From Nitrospirota bacterium (lineage in GTDB: Bacteria; Nitrospirota; Thermodesulfovibrionia; Thermodesulfovibrionales; Magnetobacteriaceae), in assembly GCA_015233265.1 (NCBI GenBank), contig JADFXZ010000033.1, positions 1 through 16,874 on the forward strand: a stretch of DNA of 16,874 bases, read 5' to 3'. Each line of letters begins with the position of its first letter. Position 1 is the stretch's first letter. Under the pieces are notes generated by a model that worked only from the letters and a program-made list of their open reading frames with translations, was not told the origin of the DNA and made no database searches. Below, piece after piece: positions 1-9,164 of the stretch. A program made the position numbers and the translations under genes.

Positions 1-272
1 ATGCCTGTCTCATTATTCGGCATACCCCTTCGTCTCCCTCTATTGTTTCTATATCTCTTACACTATCCCCGCCCACAAGGTTTAACAATATCAGGGAAAA
101 CACTATCTCCCTATCCCTCCACCCATGATTCCTCAAGCTTTAGTATAGAGGGAGAACGGTTACCAATTGTGCCTGCAGATTAATATTTTCTGCCGCAGAA
201 TCCCTCTTGCCTGTTAAATCTTGCAGGTAGACGGCAAATTACGGTTTTTTTATCTGAGATGAGCTGCCATCC
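1..272. other. Left edge: no convincing gene
   Basis: About 270 bases before the first promoter. An open frame runs from the first base to 183 on the plus strand, but it has no ribosome binding site in view, is low in complexity (Leu/Pro/Ser rich) and resembles no family I know. I see no RNA gene. The part from about 190 to 250 has short complementary pieces (TTGCC near 209 and GGCAA near 235) followed by a T run at 244-251. This could be the remains of a terminator from a gene to the left, but the pairing is poor. Confidence 0.4.
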
Positions 273-301
273 TTGACAAAATCATTGGCATCTTATATAC
301 T
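273..301 (+). promoter_or_regulatory. Sigma70-type promoter of the SDR gene
   Basis: TTGACA at 273-278 and TATACT at 296-301 are separated by exactly 17 bases. This is a near-consensus housekeeping promoter, and transcription would start near 308. It lies about 60 bases before the dehydrogenase start codon, which has a strong Shine-Dalgarno (AAAGGAGGT at 346-354, 8 bases from the ATG). Together these suggest constitutive, fairly high expression. Confidence 0.8.
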
Positions 302-362
302 AATAGAAATACTTGTGTGGATAAATCACTACAACAAATACAACCAAAGGAGGTAACAGGTA

Positions 363-1106
363 ATGGATTTAGCTGGGAAAAATGTATTAATAACTGGTGG
401 CGGCAGGGGAATGGGCAAGAAGTTTGCCGTGGATATGAAAAACGCGGGGGCGAAACCTTTTGTTGTGGATGTGATACAGGAAAACCTCGACTCTCTGAAG
501 GCAGAAACCGGCATAGACGGTAAGATACTCGACGTTACAAAGGAATCGGAAGTCGAGGCCTTTTTCAACTCCTATACCGCAGACCATGGCGCTGCAGACG
601 TGCTTATCAACAACGCGGGAATAACCGCCGACGCGCTTTTCATCAGACAAAAGGGTGAAGAGATAACCAAGTTTCCATTTTCAAACTGGGAAAAGGTCAT
701 AAACGTAAACCTCACTGGAGTATTTCTCTGTGCGCGTGAGGCGGCCTATCATATGGTAAAAAGCGGTAAGAAGGGTGTTATCGTAAATATCTCTTCAATC
801 AGCCGTTCGGGAAACCTCGGCCAGACCAACTACTCGGCAACCAAATCAGCCGTTGACTCCATGACCGTTACCTGGGGCAAGGAACTCTCCAGATACGGAA
901 TCAGAGTAGGAGCGATAGCCCCAGGCTATATCAACACCGAGATGGTGGCAAAAATTCGACAGGATGTTCTTGACAAGATAATACAGCAAATCCCCGCAGG
1001 CAGACTCGGAGACATGGAAGAGATCTCAAAGGCGGTTAAGTTCATCGTAGAAAACGATTTCTTCACTGGCAGGGTAATAGAAGTCGACGGCGGTATGAGA
1101 ATATAA
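363..1106 (+). CDS. Short-chain dehydrogenase/reductase, FabG-like
   Basis: A 247-residue classical SDR, the usual length for the family. It should be a soluble NAD(P)(H)-dependent oxidoreductase acting on a carbonyl or hydroxyl group. The cofactor motif TGGGRGMG is at residues 11-18, NNAG at 83-86, the catalytic serine is S144 or S145, and the YxxxK pair is Y157/K161; the PG motif follows at about residue 189. An acidic residue (D36) at the end of the second strand suggests preference for NAD(H) over NADP(H). The start is fixed by the strong AAAGGAGGT site 8 bases upstream. The gene has its own promoter and terminator and is not next to fatty-acid synthesis genes, so a role as the housekeeping FabG is not supported by context. 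The substrate cannot be read from sequence; 3-oxoacyl-ACP/CoA reduction is one possibility among many. Confidence 0.9.
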   Translation: MDLAGKNVLITGGGRGMGKKFAVDMKNAGAKPFVVDVIQENLDSLKAETGIDGKILDVTKESEVEAFFNSYTADHGAADVLINNAGITADALFIRQKGEEITKFPFSNWEKVINVNLTGVFLCAREAAYHMVKSGKKGVIVNISSISRSGNLGQTNYSATKSAVDSMTVTWGKELSRYGIRVGAIAPGYINTEMVAKIRQDVLDKIIQQIPAGRLGDMEEISKAVKFIVENDFFTGRVIEVDGGMRI

Positions 1107-1131
1107 GCTGCGTTTAATTGACGATTGTCTG

Positions 1132-1170
1132 AAAAATCCGGCATTTTTCACGAGTGCCGGATTTTTTCTT
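1132..1170 (+). terminator. Intrinsic terminator after the SDR gene
   Basis: A 12-bp perfect stem pairs 1132-1143 (AAAAATCCGGCA) with 1155-1166, with an 11-base loop. The stem's 3' side runs into a T-rich tract to 1170. It lies 26 bases after the dehydrogenase stop. The A-rich 5' side means it could also work on the other strand. Confidence 0.9.
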
Positions 1171-1233
1171 TATAATCGATAGATTGTAATATCACATGAA
1201 TACAGTAAAGCTCAATGCCCGTTGTCAAACTGA

Positions 1234-1260
1234 GCCGCATGCGGCGCGTCAGCCGCGCGG
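1234..1260. repeat. Cluster of GC-rich short palindromes
   Basis: GCCGCATGCGGC at 1234-1245 is a perfect 12-bp palindrome, followed at once by CCGCGCGG at 1253-1260. The two are much more GC-rich than the surrounding AT-rich spacer. This may be a REP-like unit or a protein-binding site; no repeat copy is visible elsewhere in the window. Confidence 0.4.
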
Positions 1261-1343
1261 ACTTTGTGCTTGCCGTTATGGCCGGATTTTCTCCAATTAA
1301 AATTAGTTCAATTCGGCATTGGGAATTTATTTGTAGAATATAG

Positions 1344-1349
1344 TATAAT
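1344..1349 (+). promoter_or_regulatory. Probable -10 element for the 1405-3569 operon
   Basis: A perfect TATAAT at 1344-1349 lies 55 bases before the first ATG of the operon. The -35 is weak: TTGGGA at 1319-1324 is 19 bases away, wider than ideal. Such a -10 with a poor -35 suggests dependence on an activator or low basal activity. Transcription would start near 1356. Confidence 0.45.
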
Positions 1350-1366
1350 TGCAATACAAACTATAG

Positions 1367-1379
1367 GCGTCTGAGACGC
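1367..1379 (+). promoter_or_regulatory. Palindrome in the 5' leader (possible operator or mRNA hairpin)
   Basis: GCGTCT-G-AGACGC is a perfect 6-bp inverted repeat around a single base. It lies between the probable start of transcription near 1356 and the Shine-Dalgarno at 1391-1400. The one-base centre makes a tight RNA hairpin unlikely, so a dimeric repressor site just downstream of the promoter is the better guess. Confidence 0.35.
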
Positions 1380-1404
1380 TTAAACTTTGAGGAAGGAGGG
1401 CGTG

Positions 1405-1845
1405 ATGGCAAGACAACCGTTTGGCTCGTTTGAGGATTTAATCGAACTCGCAAGCAAATTTGTAGAGCAACAGGGCGGCAAGTGGGACCACACCGCATGG
1501 TTGGAGTTTTTGTCCAACATCCAAAAAAAGGGTTTTTACCTGTCCAACGACATGCAGTCTTATCTTGGTTCGATGCTCGAGTCTATGAAGAAGCTATATA
1601 CTACGATATCGAGCACATCGGAGCTGCAAAACATTATGCTGGGCATATCGGAAAATACGATTACTTTCATCAAGAAGACTCAGGGCACATGGGATCACAC
1701 AGGATGGGAGAGCTTTATCAAGGATCTTCAAAAACGCGGCCTGTCACTTACAGAAGAGGCATCCACTTATCTTGGCGGCGTGCTTGAGGCGGCCAAGGAA
1801 CTCTACACGTTTCCTATAACAGGCAAGGGAAACAGCGGCAAATAA
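1405..1845 (+). CDS. Small protein with two tandem WDHTxW modules, unknown function
   Basis: A 146-residue protein that I do not recognise. Residues 27-66 and 96-135 are an internal duplication that aligns without gaps at an offset of 69, with 19 of 40 positions identical. Each copy starts with WDHTxW, has F..xxxQKxG in the middle and ends YLGxxLExxKxLYT. The modules look helical; no signal peptide or membrane segment is visible, so it is probably cytoplasmic. I chose ATG 1405, six codons inside a longer TTG-started frame, because GGAAGGAGGG (1391-1400) sits just before it. It is the first gene of an apparent operon with the next small gene (39 bases later) and the deaminase. The invariant Trp/Asp/His could bind a ligand or metal, but that is only a guess. 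Confidence 0.8.
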   Translation: MARQPFGSFEDLIELASKFVEQQGGKWDHTAWLEFLSNIQKKGFYLSNDMQSYLGSMLESMKKLYTTISSTSELQNIMLGISENTITFIKKTQGTWDHTGWESFIKDLQKRGLSLTEEASTYLGGVLEAAKELYTFPITGKGNSGK

Positions 1846-1884
1846 CTCTGGTGCGAGTTCCCAACGGCGCCAGTTAGGAGACTG

Positions 1885-2229
1885 ATGGAAGATTTCAAAT
1901 ACAAAGAGTACACAAAGGAAGAGAGCAAGATATACGACAGTGCTATGGAGAAATTGAAGAAATCGATAGCACAGGGCCTGACCTTCGACGAAGCTGCCTC
2001 GCAGCTTGACATAGCCGACCCGGAGCTGAAACAGCTCATAACAGACGATTTTCTAAAGATTTTCATAGTTGAGCACCACTACGAAAAAGGACTTCCACTA
2101 AAAGATGTGGCCACCAGGATGAGCATATCCCATGAGCGTGTCATGGAGGCACATAAGGCAATGCTTCAAGATGTGCAGGTAACTGCGATAAGCGAATATC
2201 ACAAGGGTATCTCAAAGGGGCAGGCCTAG
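1885..2229 (+). CDS. Small protein with two HTH-like helical modules, unknown function
   Basis: 114 residues, charged and predicted all-helical, with no membrane segment. Residues 31-52 and 69-90 are similar in pattern (GLxxxxAAxxxxIxxxxL versus GLPLKDVATRMSISHERV). Each fits a helix-turn-helix of the kind found in sigma-like or MerR/TrpR-type DNA-binding domains, the second more clearly than the first. A transcription factor or DNA-binding accessory role is therefore possible but unproven. TAGGAG at 1875-1880 precedes the ATG by 4 bases. It lies between the WDHT-repeat gene and the deaminase, 20 bases before the latter, so it is probably co-transcribed. Alternatively it is simply a helical adaptor protein. 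Confidence 0.7.
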   Translation: MEDFKYKEYTKEESKIYDSAMEKLKKSIAQGLTFDEAASQLDIADPELKQLITDDFLKIFIVEHHYEKGLPLKDVATRMSISHERVMEAHKAMLQDVQVTAISEYHKGISKGQA

Positions 2230-2249
2230 ATTGCCGGGCTGGAGATAAA

Positions 2250-3569
2250 ATGCGCGATGTCGATTATGTAGTAAGCGGTGATTATGTGTTGACAATGGCT
2301 GAAGGTGTGCCTCCACTGAGAAACGGTGCAGTTGCGGTCAGTGGCGGCAAGATCATAGACATTGGAGAGGTCTCGGCACTCTCCAGCTTGTACAATGCCA
2401 AAAAAAGAGTTGGCGGCGGTGGCAAGGTGGTGCTCCCTGGTCTAGTCAATGCACACACCCATGCGGCCATGGTGTATTTTCGCGGGATTGCTGACGACCT
2501 GCCGCTGCGACAATGGCTGCAAGAGCACATCTGGCCTGCCGAGGGGAAGTGGTTAAACGATGAGTTTGTATACGACGCTACGGAGTTAGCCTGTTGCGAG
2601 ATGCTCAAGGCGGGTGTTACTACGTTTAACGATATGTACTTTTTTGGGGGCAGCAGTGCGCGTGCGTCAAAGAAAATGGGCATGAGGGCGGTGCTTGGCG
2701 CCGGGGTGCTTGATTTCCCCACAGCAGCTGCGCGTAATGCCGATGAGTACATAGAAAAGGCCGAGCAATTCATAAAGGATTGGCTTGGCGATGAGTTAAT
2801 CACCCCGTCGATAGCGCCCCATGCCCCGTATACATGCAGCCCTGATACCTACAAGAAGACAAAGCTCGTGGCAGAGCGCTATGGAGTTCCTCTGCACACG
2901 CATCTTTCTGAGACGCAGTTTGAAGTAAGTGAGGCAAAAAAGAAATATGGCAAGTCCCCCGTTGAGCTACTTGATGATATTGGTTTTCTGGACAAGACTG
3001 TCGTAGCCGCGCACTGCGTCTGGGTGAGTGACAACGAAATCGAGATACTTGCAAGGACCGGTACTGGGGTGGCGCACTGCATAGAGAGCAACCTTAAGCT
3101 GGCCTCGGGCATAGCCCCGGTTGTCCCGATGCTCAAAAAAGGTGTCGCAGTTGCATTGGGGACAGACGGCGCGGCAAGCAATAACGACCTTGACATATTT
3201 TCTGAAATGTCATTCAGCGCGAGGGTACACAAGGCGGTAAGCGGCGACCCGACGGCAATAAACGCCTTTTCAGCCCTATCGATGGCGACCTCAACCGGCG
3301 CGCGCGTCCTCGGAATGCAAGATAAAACCGGCACGATTGAAATAGGAAAATCAGCCGACATAGTTGTTGCGGATTTAGACAAGCCTCATCTGACGCCGTT
3401 TTATGATATATATTCACTGATAGTGTATTCGATGAAATCCTCTGACGTGGAATCAGTAATGGTAAACGGCAAACTCCTGATAGACGGCGGCAAGTACCTG
3501 CACAAAGACTCACACGCGATCATGGACAAGGCGCGGTGGTGGAAAAATAAGATAGCGGGAGAAGTTTAA
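2250..3569 (+). CDS. mtaD: 5-methylthioadenosine/S-adenosylhomocysteine deaminase
   Basis: A 439-residue amidohydrolase of the MtaD/DadD group. It hydrolytically deaminates S-adenosylhomocysteine, methylthioadenosine or 5'-deoxyadenosine to the inosyl product and ammonia, recycling products of methyltransferases, polyamine synthesis or radical-SAM enzymes. The metal and catalytic residues are all present: H69 and H71 (NAHTH), H218 and E221 (HLSET), H255 (AHC) and D306 (GTDGAASNN). H191 in PHAPYTCSPD matches the substrate-binding His of characterised members. The length is normal and the C-terminal strand domain (IEIGKSADIVVAD) is complete. GGAG at 2241-2244 lies 5 bases before the ATG. Which substrate is preferred cannot be told from sequence. 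Its stop is only 4 bases from the end of the convergent accessory module. Confidence 0.93.
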   Translation: MRDVDYVVSGDYVLTMAEGVPPLRNGAVAVSGGKIIDIGEVSALSSLYNAKKRVGGGGKVVLPGLVNAHTHAAMVYFRGIADDLPLRQWLQEHIWPAEGKWLNDEFVYDATELACCEMLKAGVTTFNDMYFFGGSSARASKKMGMRAVLGAGVLDFPTAAARNADEYIEKAEQFIKDWLGDELITPSIAPHAPYTCSPDTYKKTKLVAERYGVPLHTHLSETQFEVSEAKKKYGKSPVELLDDIGFLDKTVVAAHCVWVSDNEIEILARTGTGVAHCIESNLKLASGIAPVVPMLKKGVAVALGTDGAASNNDLDIFSEMSFSARVHKAVSGDPTAINAFSALSMATSTGARVLGMQDKTGTIEIGKSADIVVADLDKPHLTPFYDIYSLIVYSMKSSDVESVMVNGKLLIDGGKYLHKDSHAIMDKARWWKNKIAGEV

Positions 3570-3573
3570 GAGG

Positions 3574-4041
3574 CTATTGTCCTGTATTGACCGGCTCTAT
3601 AAAATGACTGGTTCCTGTTTTGAGATTGCCGTTGTTATATCCTCTTAACATTTTCTCAAATCGAAGTATTTTAGGATTGTTCTTTGCCTCTGGGATAGTG
3701 ACCTTTGTCAATACTATTCTTGCGTTAATTTTATAGCCAGTTATTTTATCTGATAATAATTTAATGGTACGAGTGATTTGATCTATCGCGTGAAAAAGCT
3801 CAGTCCCCTTAAGCTCTATAAAATATGCTGCTTTCACTTTATCGTCGCAATTAATTATTAAGTAATCGCACCTGATCCCGTCTGTGATGAGACATCCATC
3901 GACTTCAACGATGCAAATATTTTGTAGCGTGGCATTATTAAGTGTGTATTTACACTTTTTACTGTTCTTGTCAATTGCGACGAATATCTTACGGTCATCG
4001 CATTTTGAGCACTTATGGTTTTTGAAGTTATCTCAGCTCAT
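3574..4041 (-). pseudogene. PD-(D/E)XK-nuclease-like partner gene with stop at codon 3
   Basis: On the minus strand, an open frame directly after the ATPase gene encodes about 150 residues that look like a small restriction-type nuclease. Counting from an ATG at 4041-4039, there is a CSKC pair (C11, C14), more cysteines (C30, C43, C50, C58), E46/D48, then D59 (RCDYLI), E76-L77-K78 (YFIELKG) and Q88. The order E...D...ExK...Q is the PD-(D/E)XK pattern. The third codon is TGA (4035-4033), and the only later in-frame start before K78 is GTG 3837, which would remove D59 and has no ribosome site. The gene is therefore probably inactivated, or the TGA is a base error (CGA or GGA would restore it). 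The ATG lies 2 bases after the ATPase stop, typical of a coupled partner. The nuclease assignment is by motif pattern only. Confidence 0.6.
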
Positions 4042-4043
4042 AG

Positions 4044-5312
4044 CTACTCAGGGTCAATATCGAATAGTTTGCTATACACCTCGTTAATAACTCTGGAGGC
4101 GCTGTCGATAGCTTCAGTCTTGATCATCTTAAACTCTTCGTCGATAATCGACTCAACCTTTCCATTCTCGACAAAGTAGGCGGCTAATCTGTCAGGGTTA
4201 ATCCACAGTTGTTTGTTGACAATGGATTCGACATTGGGTACTCCTTTTTTATCGACGTTAAAGGCATAGAGCAAATTATTAAACGAAGATAGGATATACG
4301 GGCTGTGCGTCGTGATGATTATCTGGTTGCTTCGTAAATTCGACAACAGGCAAACTAAATCTACAATGTCTTTCTGTGCCTCAGGGTAGAGATTAGCCTC
4401 CGGCTCCTCAATCTCCACAAAGAAATCTTTATAATTCTGTATGATTTGAAGTATAAACAATGATATCCATATTGCCTCTTGCTGGCCAGATGAGGCATAC
4501 GTTAGTCTCGTATGAGCCGTTTGACTAAAGTAAAGTCTATCGTCATCGTCTTCAAACTGGTATGACGCCTTTAGTATCTTCGAAATAATAGCTTGAGCAG
4601 CTTGCGTCAATTTCGTTTTGTCGCGTAAACTGATAGGGATTGAAGAGAAAATCCGTTTTGATATATTTATTCTTTCTGCAAATGGAAGCATCGTATAATC
4701 AATATTTTTATAGTCAATGTTTTGTCTCTGGTCAGAAAAGACAGCAAGAAGACTCCTTCCAGCTGGAAAAAATATAATATCCCGTTCATCTGAAAACAAT
4801 TCACTCGCTAACTTTTCAATGTCTGACTCAAAAATGCTTTGTTCAAAGCCGAGCGAATAAAGCTCACTCGAAGATAAGAATTTGGAATCTCTTGCTGGAT
4901 ATCGTGATGTAAAGGATTTTACTCTGTTAATAATTTCTGAAAAGTACTCGTTAAATACCTCGCTGAAATGGAAAACGCATACTCCTTCTTCAATAGTTAT
5001 CTCTATTGAAACCCCATCCTTATACTCATACTTGAGAGCCGTATTGGGTAGATGTTGTGTATGTCCAAAAATCGCGACGAACTTTGTGTCTGCTACTCTA
5101 TAAAAATCATCTATTGATACTTCTAAGTTCTTTTTTCTGATTGGTTCCAAAACATATTGAATCAGGTCATATTTCAACGACTTAAAGAAATACACCACCT
5201 TGCTGATAGTGCTTTTGCCGCTTGCCTGAGGGCCGATGAAGATCATTATGTCGTTGATTTGTAAATCAACCTTGTCGATCGGCCCGAAATTCCTTATAAT
5301 CAATCGCTGCAT
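4044..5312 (-). CDS. AAA/ABC-type ATPase (AAA_21/OLD-like), candidate defence ATPase
   Basis: 422 residues, SMC/ABC-class soluble ATPase. Walker A GPQASGKST is at 27-35, an ABC-signature-like YASSGQQEA at 272-280, Walker B FFVEIEEPEANLYPEAQ at 297-313 and the switch histidine in TTHSPYIL at H336. The C-terminal part after H336 is short (about 85 residues) and has no TOPRIM motifs, unlike full OLD nucleases, so an effector must come from elsewhere. The small nuclease-like gene just downstream fits that need. Such ATPase plus nuclease pairs (PtuA/PtuB and others) are known antiphage systems, where the ATPase senses infection and controls the nuclease. I cannot assign this pair to a named system. 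The coding sequence is visibly richer in A+T than the flanking purL and mtaD genes, which fits horizontal transfer. The ribosome site (AAGGG, about 12 bases upstream) is weak. Confidence 0.82.
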   Translation of the reverse strand: MQRLIIRNFGPIDKVDLQINDIMIFIGPQASGKSTISKVVYFFKSLKYDLIQYVLEPIRKKNLEVSIDDFYRVADTKFVAIFGHTQHLPNTALKYEYKDGVSIEITIEEGVCVFHFSEVFNEYFSEIINRVKSFTSRYPARDSKFLSSSELYSLGFEQSIFESDIEKLASELFSDERDIIFFPAGRSLLAVFSDQRQNIDYKNIDYTMLPFAERINISKRIFSSIPISLRDKTKLTQAAQAIISKILKASYQFEDDDDRLYFSQTAHTRLTYASSGQQEAIWISLFILQIIQNYKDFFVEIEEPEANLYPEAQKDIVDLVCLLSNLRSNQIIITTHSPYILSSFNNLLYAFNVDKKGVPNVESIVNKQLWINPDRLAAYFVENGKVESIIDEEFKMIKTEAIDSASRVINEVYSKLFDIDPE

Positions 5313-5367
5313 CGTCGTGACACCCTTTTAAATAAACCCATTCTATATGCCGCCTCAGGCATACCTT

Positions 5368-5397
5368 AGTATACATCCCGTCTCACGGATTATTCAA
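5368..5397 (-). promoter_or_regulatory. Promoter of the ATPase/nuclease module
   Basis: Read on the minus strand, TTGAAT (5397-5392) and TATACT (5373-5368) are 18 bases apart. The element lies about 55 bases before the ATPase start codon and points into the module, so the module has its own promoter and does not depend on its neighbours. Confidence 0.55.
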
Positions 5398-5413
5398 GGC
5401 AAACTCAGTCGCT

Positions 5414-5443
5414 GCGGCAGTCTGCCGCCTGAAACTTTTTTTT
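5414..5443 (+). terminator. GC hairpin followed by a run of T, weak terminator candidate
   Basis: GCGGCA (5414-5419) and TGCCGC (5423-5428) form a 6-bp hairpin with a 3-base loop. Eight T (5436-5443) follow after a 7-base gap, longer than in a classical terminator. It lies upstream of purL. If the accessory module was inserted later, this may be the original terminator of the deaminase operon; it could also attenuate read-through into purL. Confidence 0.35.
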
Positions 5444-5519
5444 CGTAGGATATTTGTTTGCCGTTTGTGTTACTATAAGTAGAATTCCGAACGAGTAATC
5501 CAGTGAACGGGTCGTCTAA

Positions 5520-7746
<2,227 letters not shown>

Positions 7747-7760
<14 letters not shown>

Positions 7761-9150
7761 CATGAAGGAAGAGTGTGGGATATTTGGAATATACGGGCAC
7801 CCGGAGGCCGCCAACATGGCATATCTCGGCCTTTACTCCTTGCAGCACAGGGGACAGGAAGGGGCGGGAATATGCTCCTGCGACGGGCGAAATCTGCATC
7901 TGGAGAAATCTCTTGGCTATGTGTCGGAGATATTTCATGAAAAACGCCTGAGACGACTCCCCGGAGACAGTGCCATAGGACACAACAGGTACTCAACGGC
8001 AGGCGGCAACGCCCAGAAAAACGTCCAGCCCATCATGGTTAACTCCTCGCTCGGGTCGTTGTCCATCGCCCATAACGGCAATCTCACTAACGCGGCAATT
8101 CTGAAAGAAAACTTAGAGCGCGAAGGCGCGATTTTTCAGTCCAATGCCGACACAGAGGTAATCGTCCACCTAATAGCCCATTCAAACGCACACACTGTGC
8201 AGGAGAGAATCGCAGAGGCGGTCAACCAAATACATGGCGCCTTTAGTCTTCTCATTTTAACAGAGGACTCGTTAATCGCCGTCAGAGACGGCTACGGAGT
8301 GCGCCCGATGTGCATGGGAACTTTAGACGGTGCCTATGTTGTGGCCTCCGAGACCTGTGCCTTTGACCTAATCGGGGCGACATATATCAGAGACATCGAG
8401 CCGGGTGAGATGGTAGTTATAAATAAAAACGGCATCAACTCCCTCAGGGCGATTCGCAGCGCCAGACGCGCACACTGCGCGTTTGAATTCATATATTTCT
8501 CACGCCCTGACAGCTACATATTCGGCGGTACAAACGTACACAGCATAAGAAAGGCTCTGGGTAGACAGCTGGCCATAGAATCCTACGTCGATGCAGATGT
8601 GGTCATCCCTGTCCCGGACTCAGGCGTTGCCGCCACAATTGGCTATGCCAACCAAAGTATCATCCCCTTTGACTTTGGCCTCGTCAGAAACCACTACGTT
8701 GGGCGGACTTTCATAGAACCCAAGCAGAACATCCGCCACTTCGGCGTAAAAATAAAACTTAATCCAGTCCAGAGCATTCTTGAGGGAAAAAGGGTCGTCG
8801 TCGTAGATGACTCCATCGTCCGTGGGACGACAAGCAAGAAGATAGTCAAGATGCTCAGAGAAGTTGGTCGTGCGGCGGAGGTTCACGTAAGAATCAGCTC
8901 GCCGTGTACGATAAGCCCCTGTTTTTATGGAATTGACACCCCAACTCGTGGTGAACTCATCGCCTCGACTCATCAGGTCGAGGAAATCAGAAAATATCTG
9001 ACAGCAGATTCTCTGTCCTACCTGTCGTTTGACGGCCTGCAGTCCGTGCTGCCAAACCCCGAGGACTACTGCTATGCGTGCTTTAACAATAAATACCCGA
9101 TTAGTTTTGTGCGCGAAGAGCCTGCCCAGATGGAATTGTTCTTGGCGTAA
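7747..9150 (+). CDS. purF: Amidophosphoribosyltransferase, iron-sulfur type (PurF)
   Basis: 467 residues. Catalyses the first committed step of purine synthesis, PRPP plus glutamine to phosphoribosylamine. The N-terminal nucleophile is C10 in EECGIFGIYG, so a nine-residue propeptide would be cleaved, as in the Bacillus-type enzyme. The PRPP loop VVVDDSIVRGTTSKK is at about 351-365. Cysteines C244, C392, C442 and C445 correspond to the four 4Fe-4S ligands of the Bacillus enzyme (FEFIYFSRPDS, SPCFYGIDT and CYAC contexts), so an oxygen-sensitive cluster form is expected. ATG 7747 was chosen over a longer TTG start because AGAGGGG lies at 7729-7735, and over ATG 7762 because that one has no ribosome site. 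The overlap with the end of purL suggests coupled translation. Confidence 0.95.
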
Positions 9151-9164
9151 TGAAATTGTCTTAG

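Noticed and set aside
1..183. Open frame of 60 codons from the first base
   Set aside because: No ribosome site can be seen, composition is low-complexity, and nothing family-like is present.
1148..1354. Minus-strand frame of 68 codons in the spacer after the SDR gene
   Set aside because: It runs through a terminator, a palindrome cluster and the -10 of the next operon, with no ribosome site; it looks like chance.
1387..1404. TTG start for the WDHT-repeat gene
   Set aside because: The purine-rich ribosome site would lie inside the coding region; ATG 1405 is placed correctly behind it.
3574..3837. Stand-alone 87-residue protein starting at GTG 3837
   Set aside because: The homologous-looking frame continues upstream for 65 more codons with key motifs, and the GTG has no ribosome site, so this is the tail of a longer broken gene.
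4033..4035. TGA recoding (alternative genetic code or selenocysteine)
   Set aside because: All other genes here are free of internal TGA, and the ABC gene uses TGA as a stop in a coupled overlap; no SECIS-like hairpin was evident after the codon. A nonsense mutation or base error is simpler.
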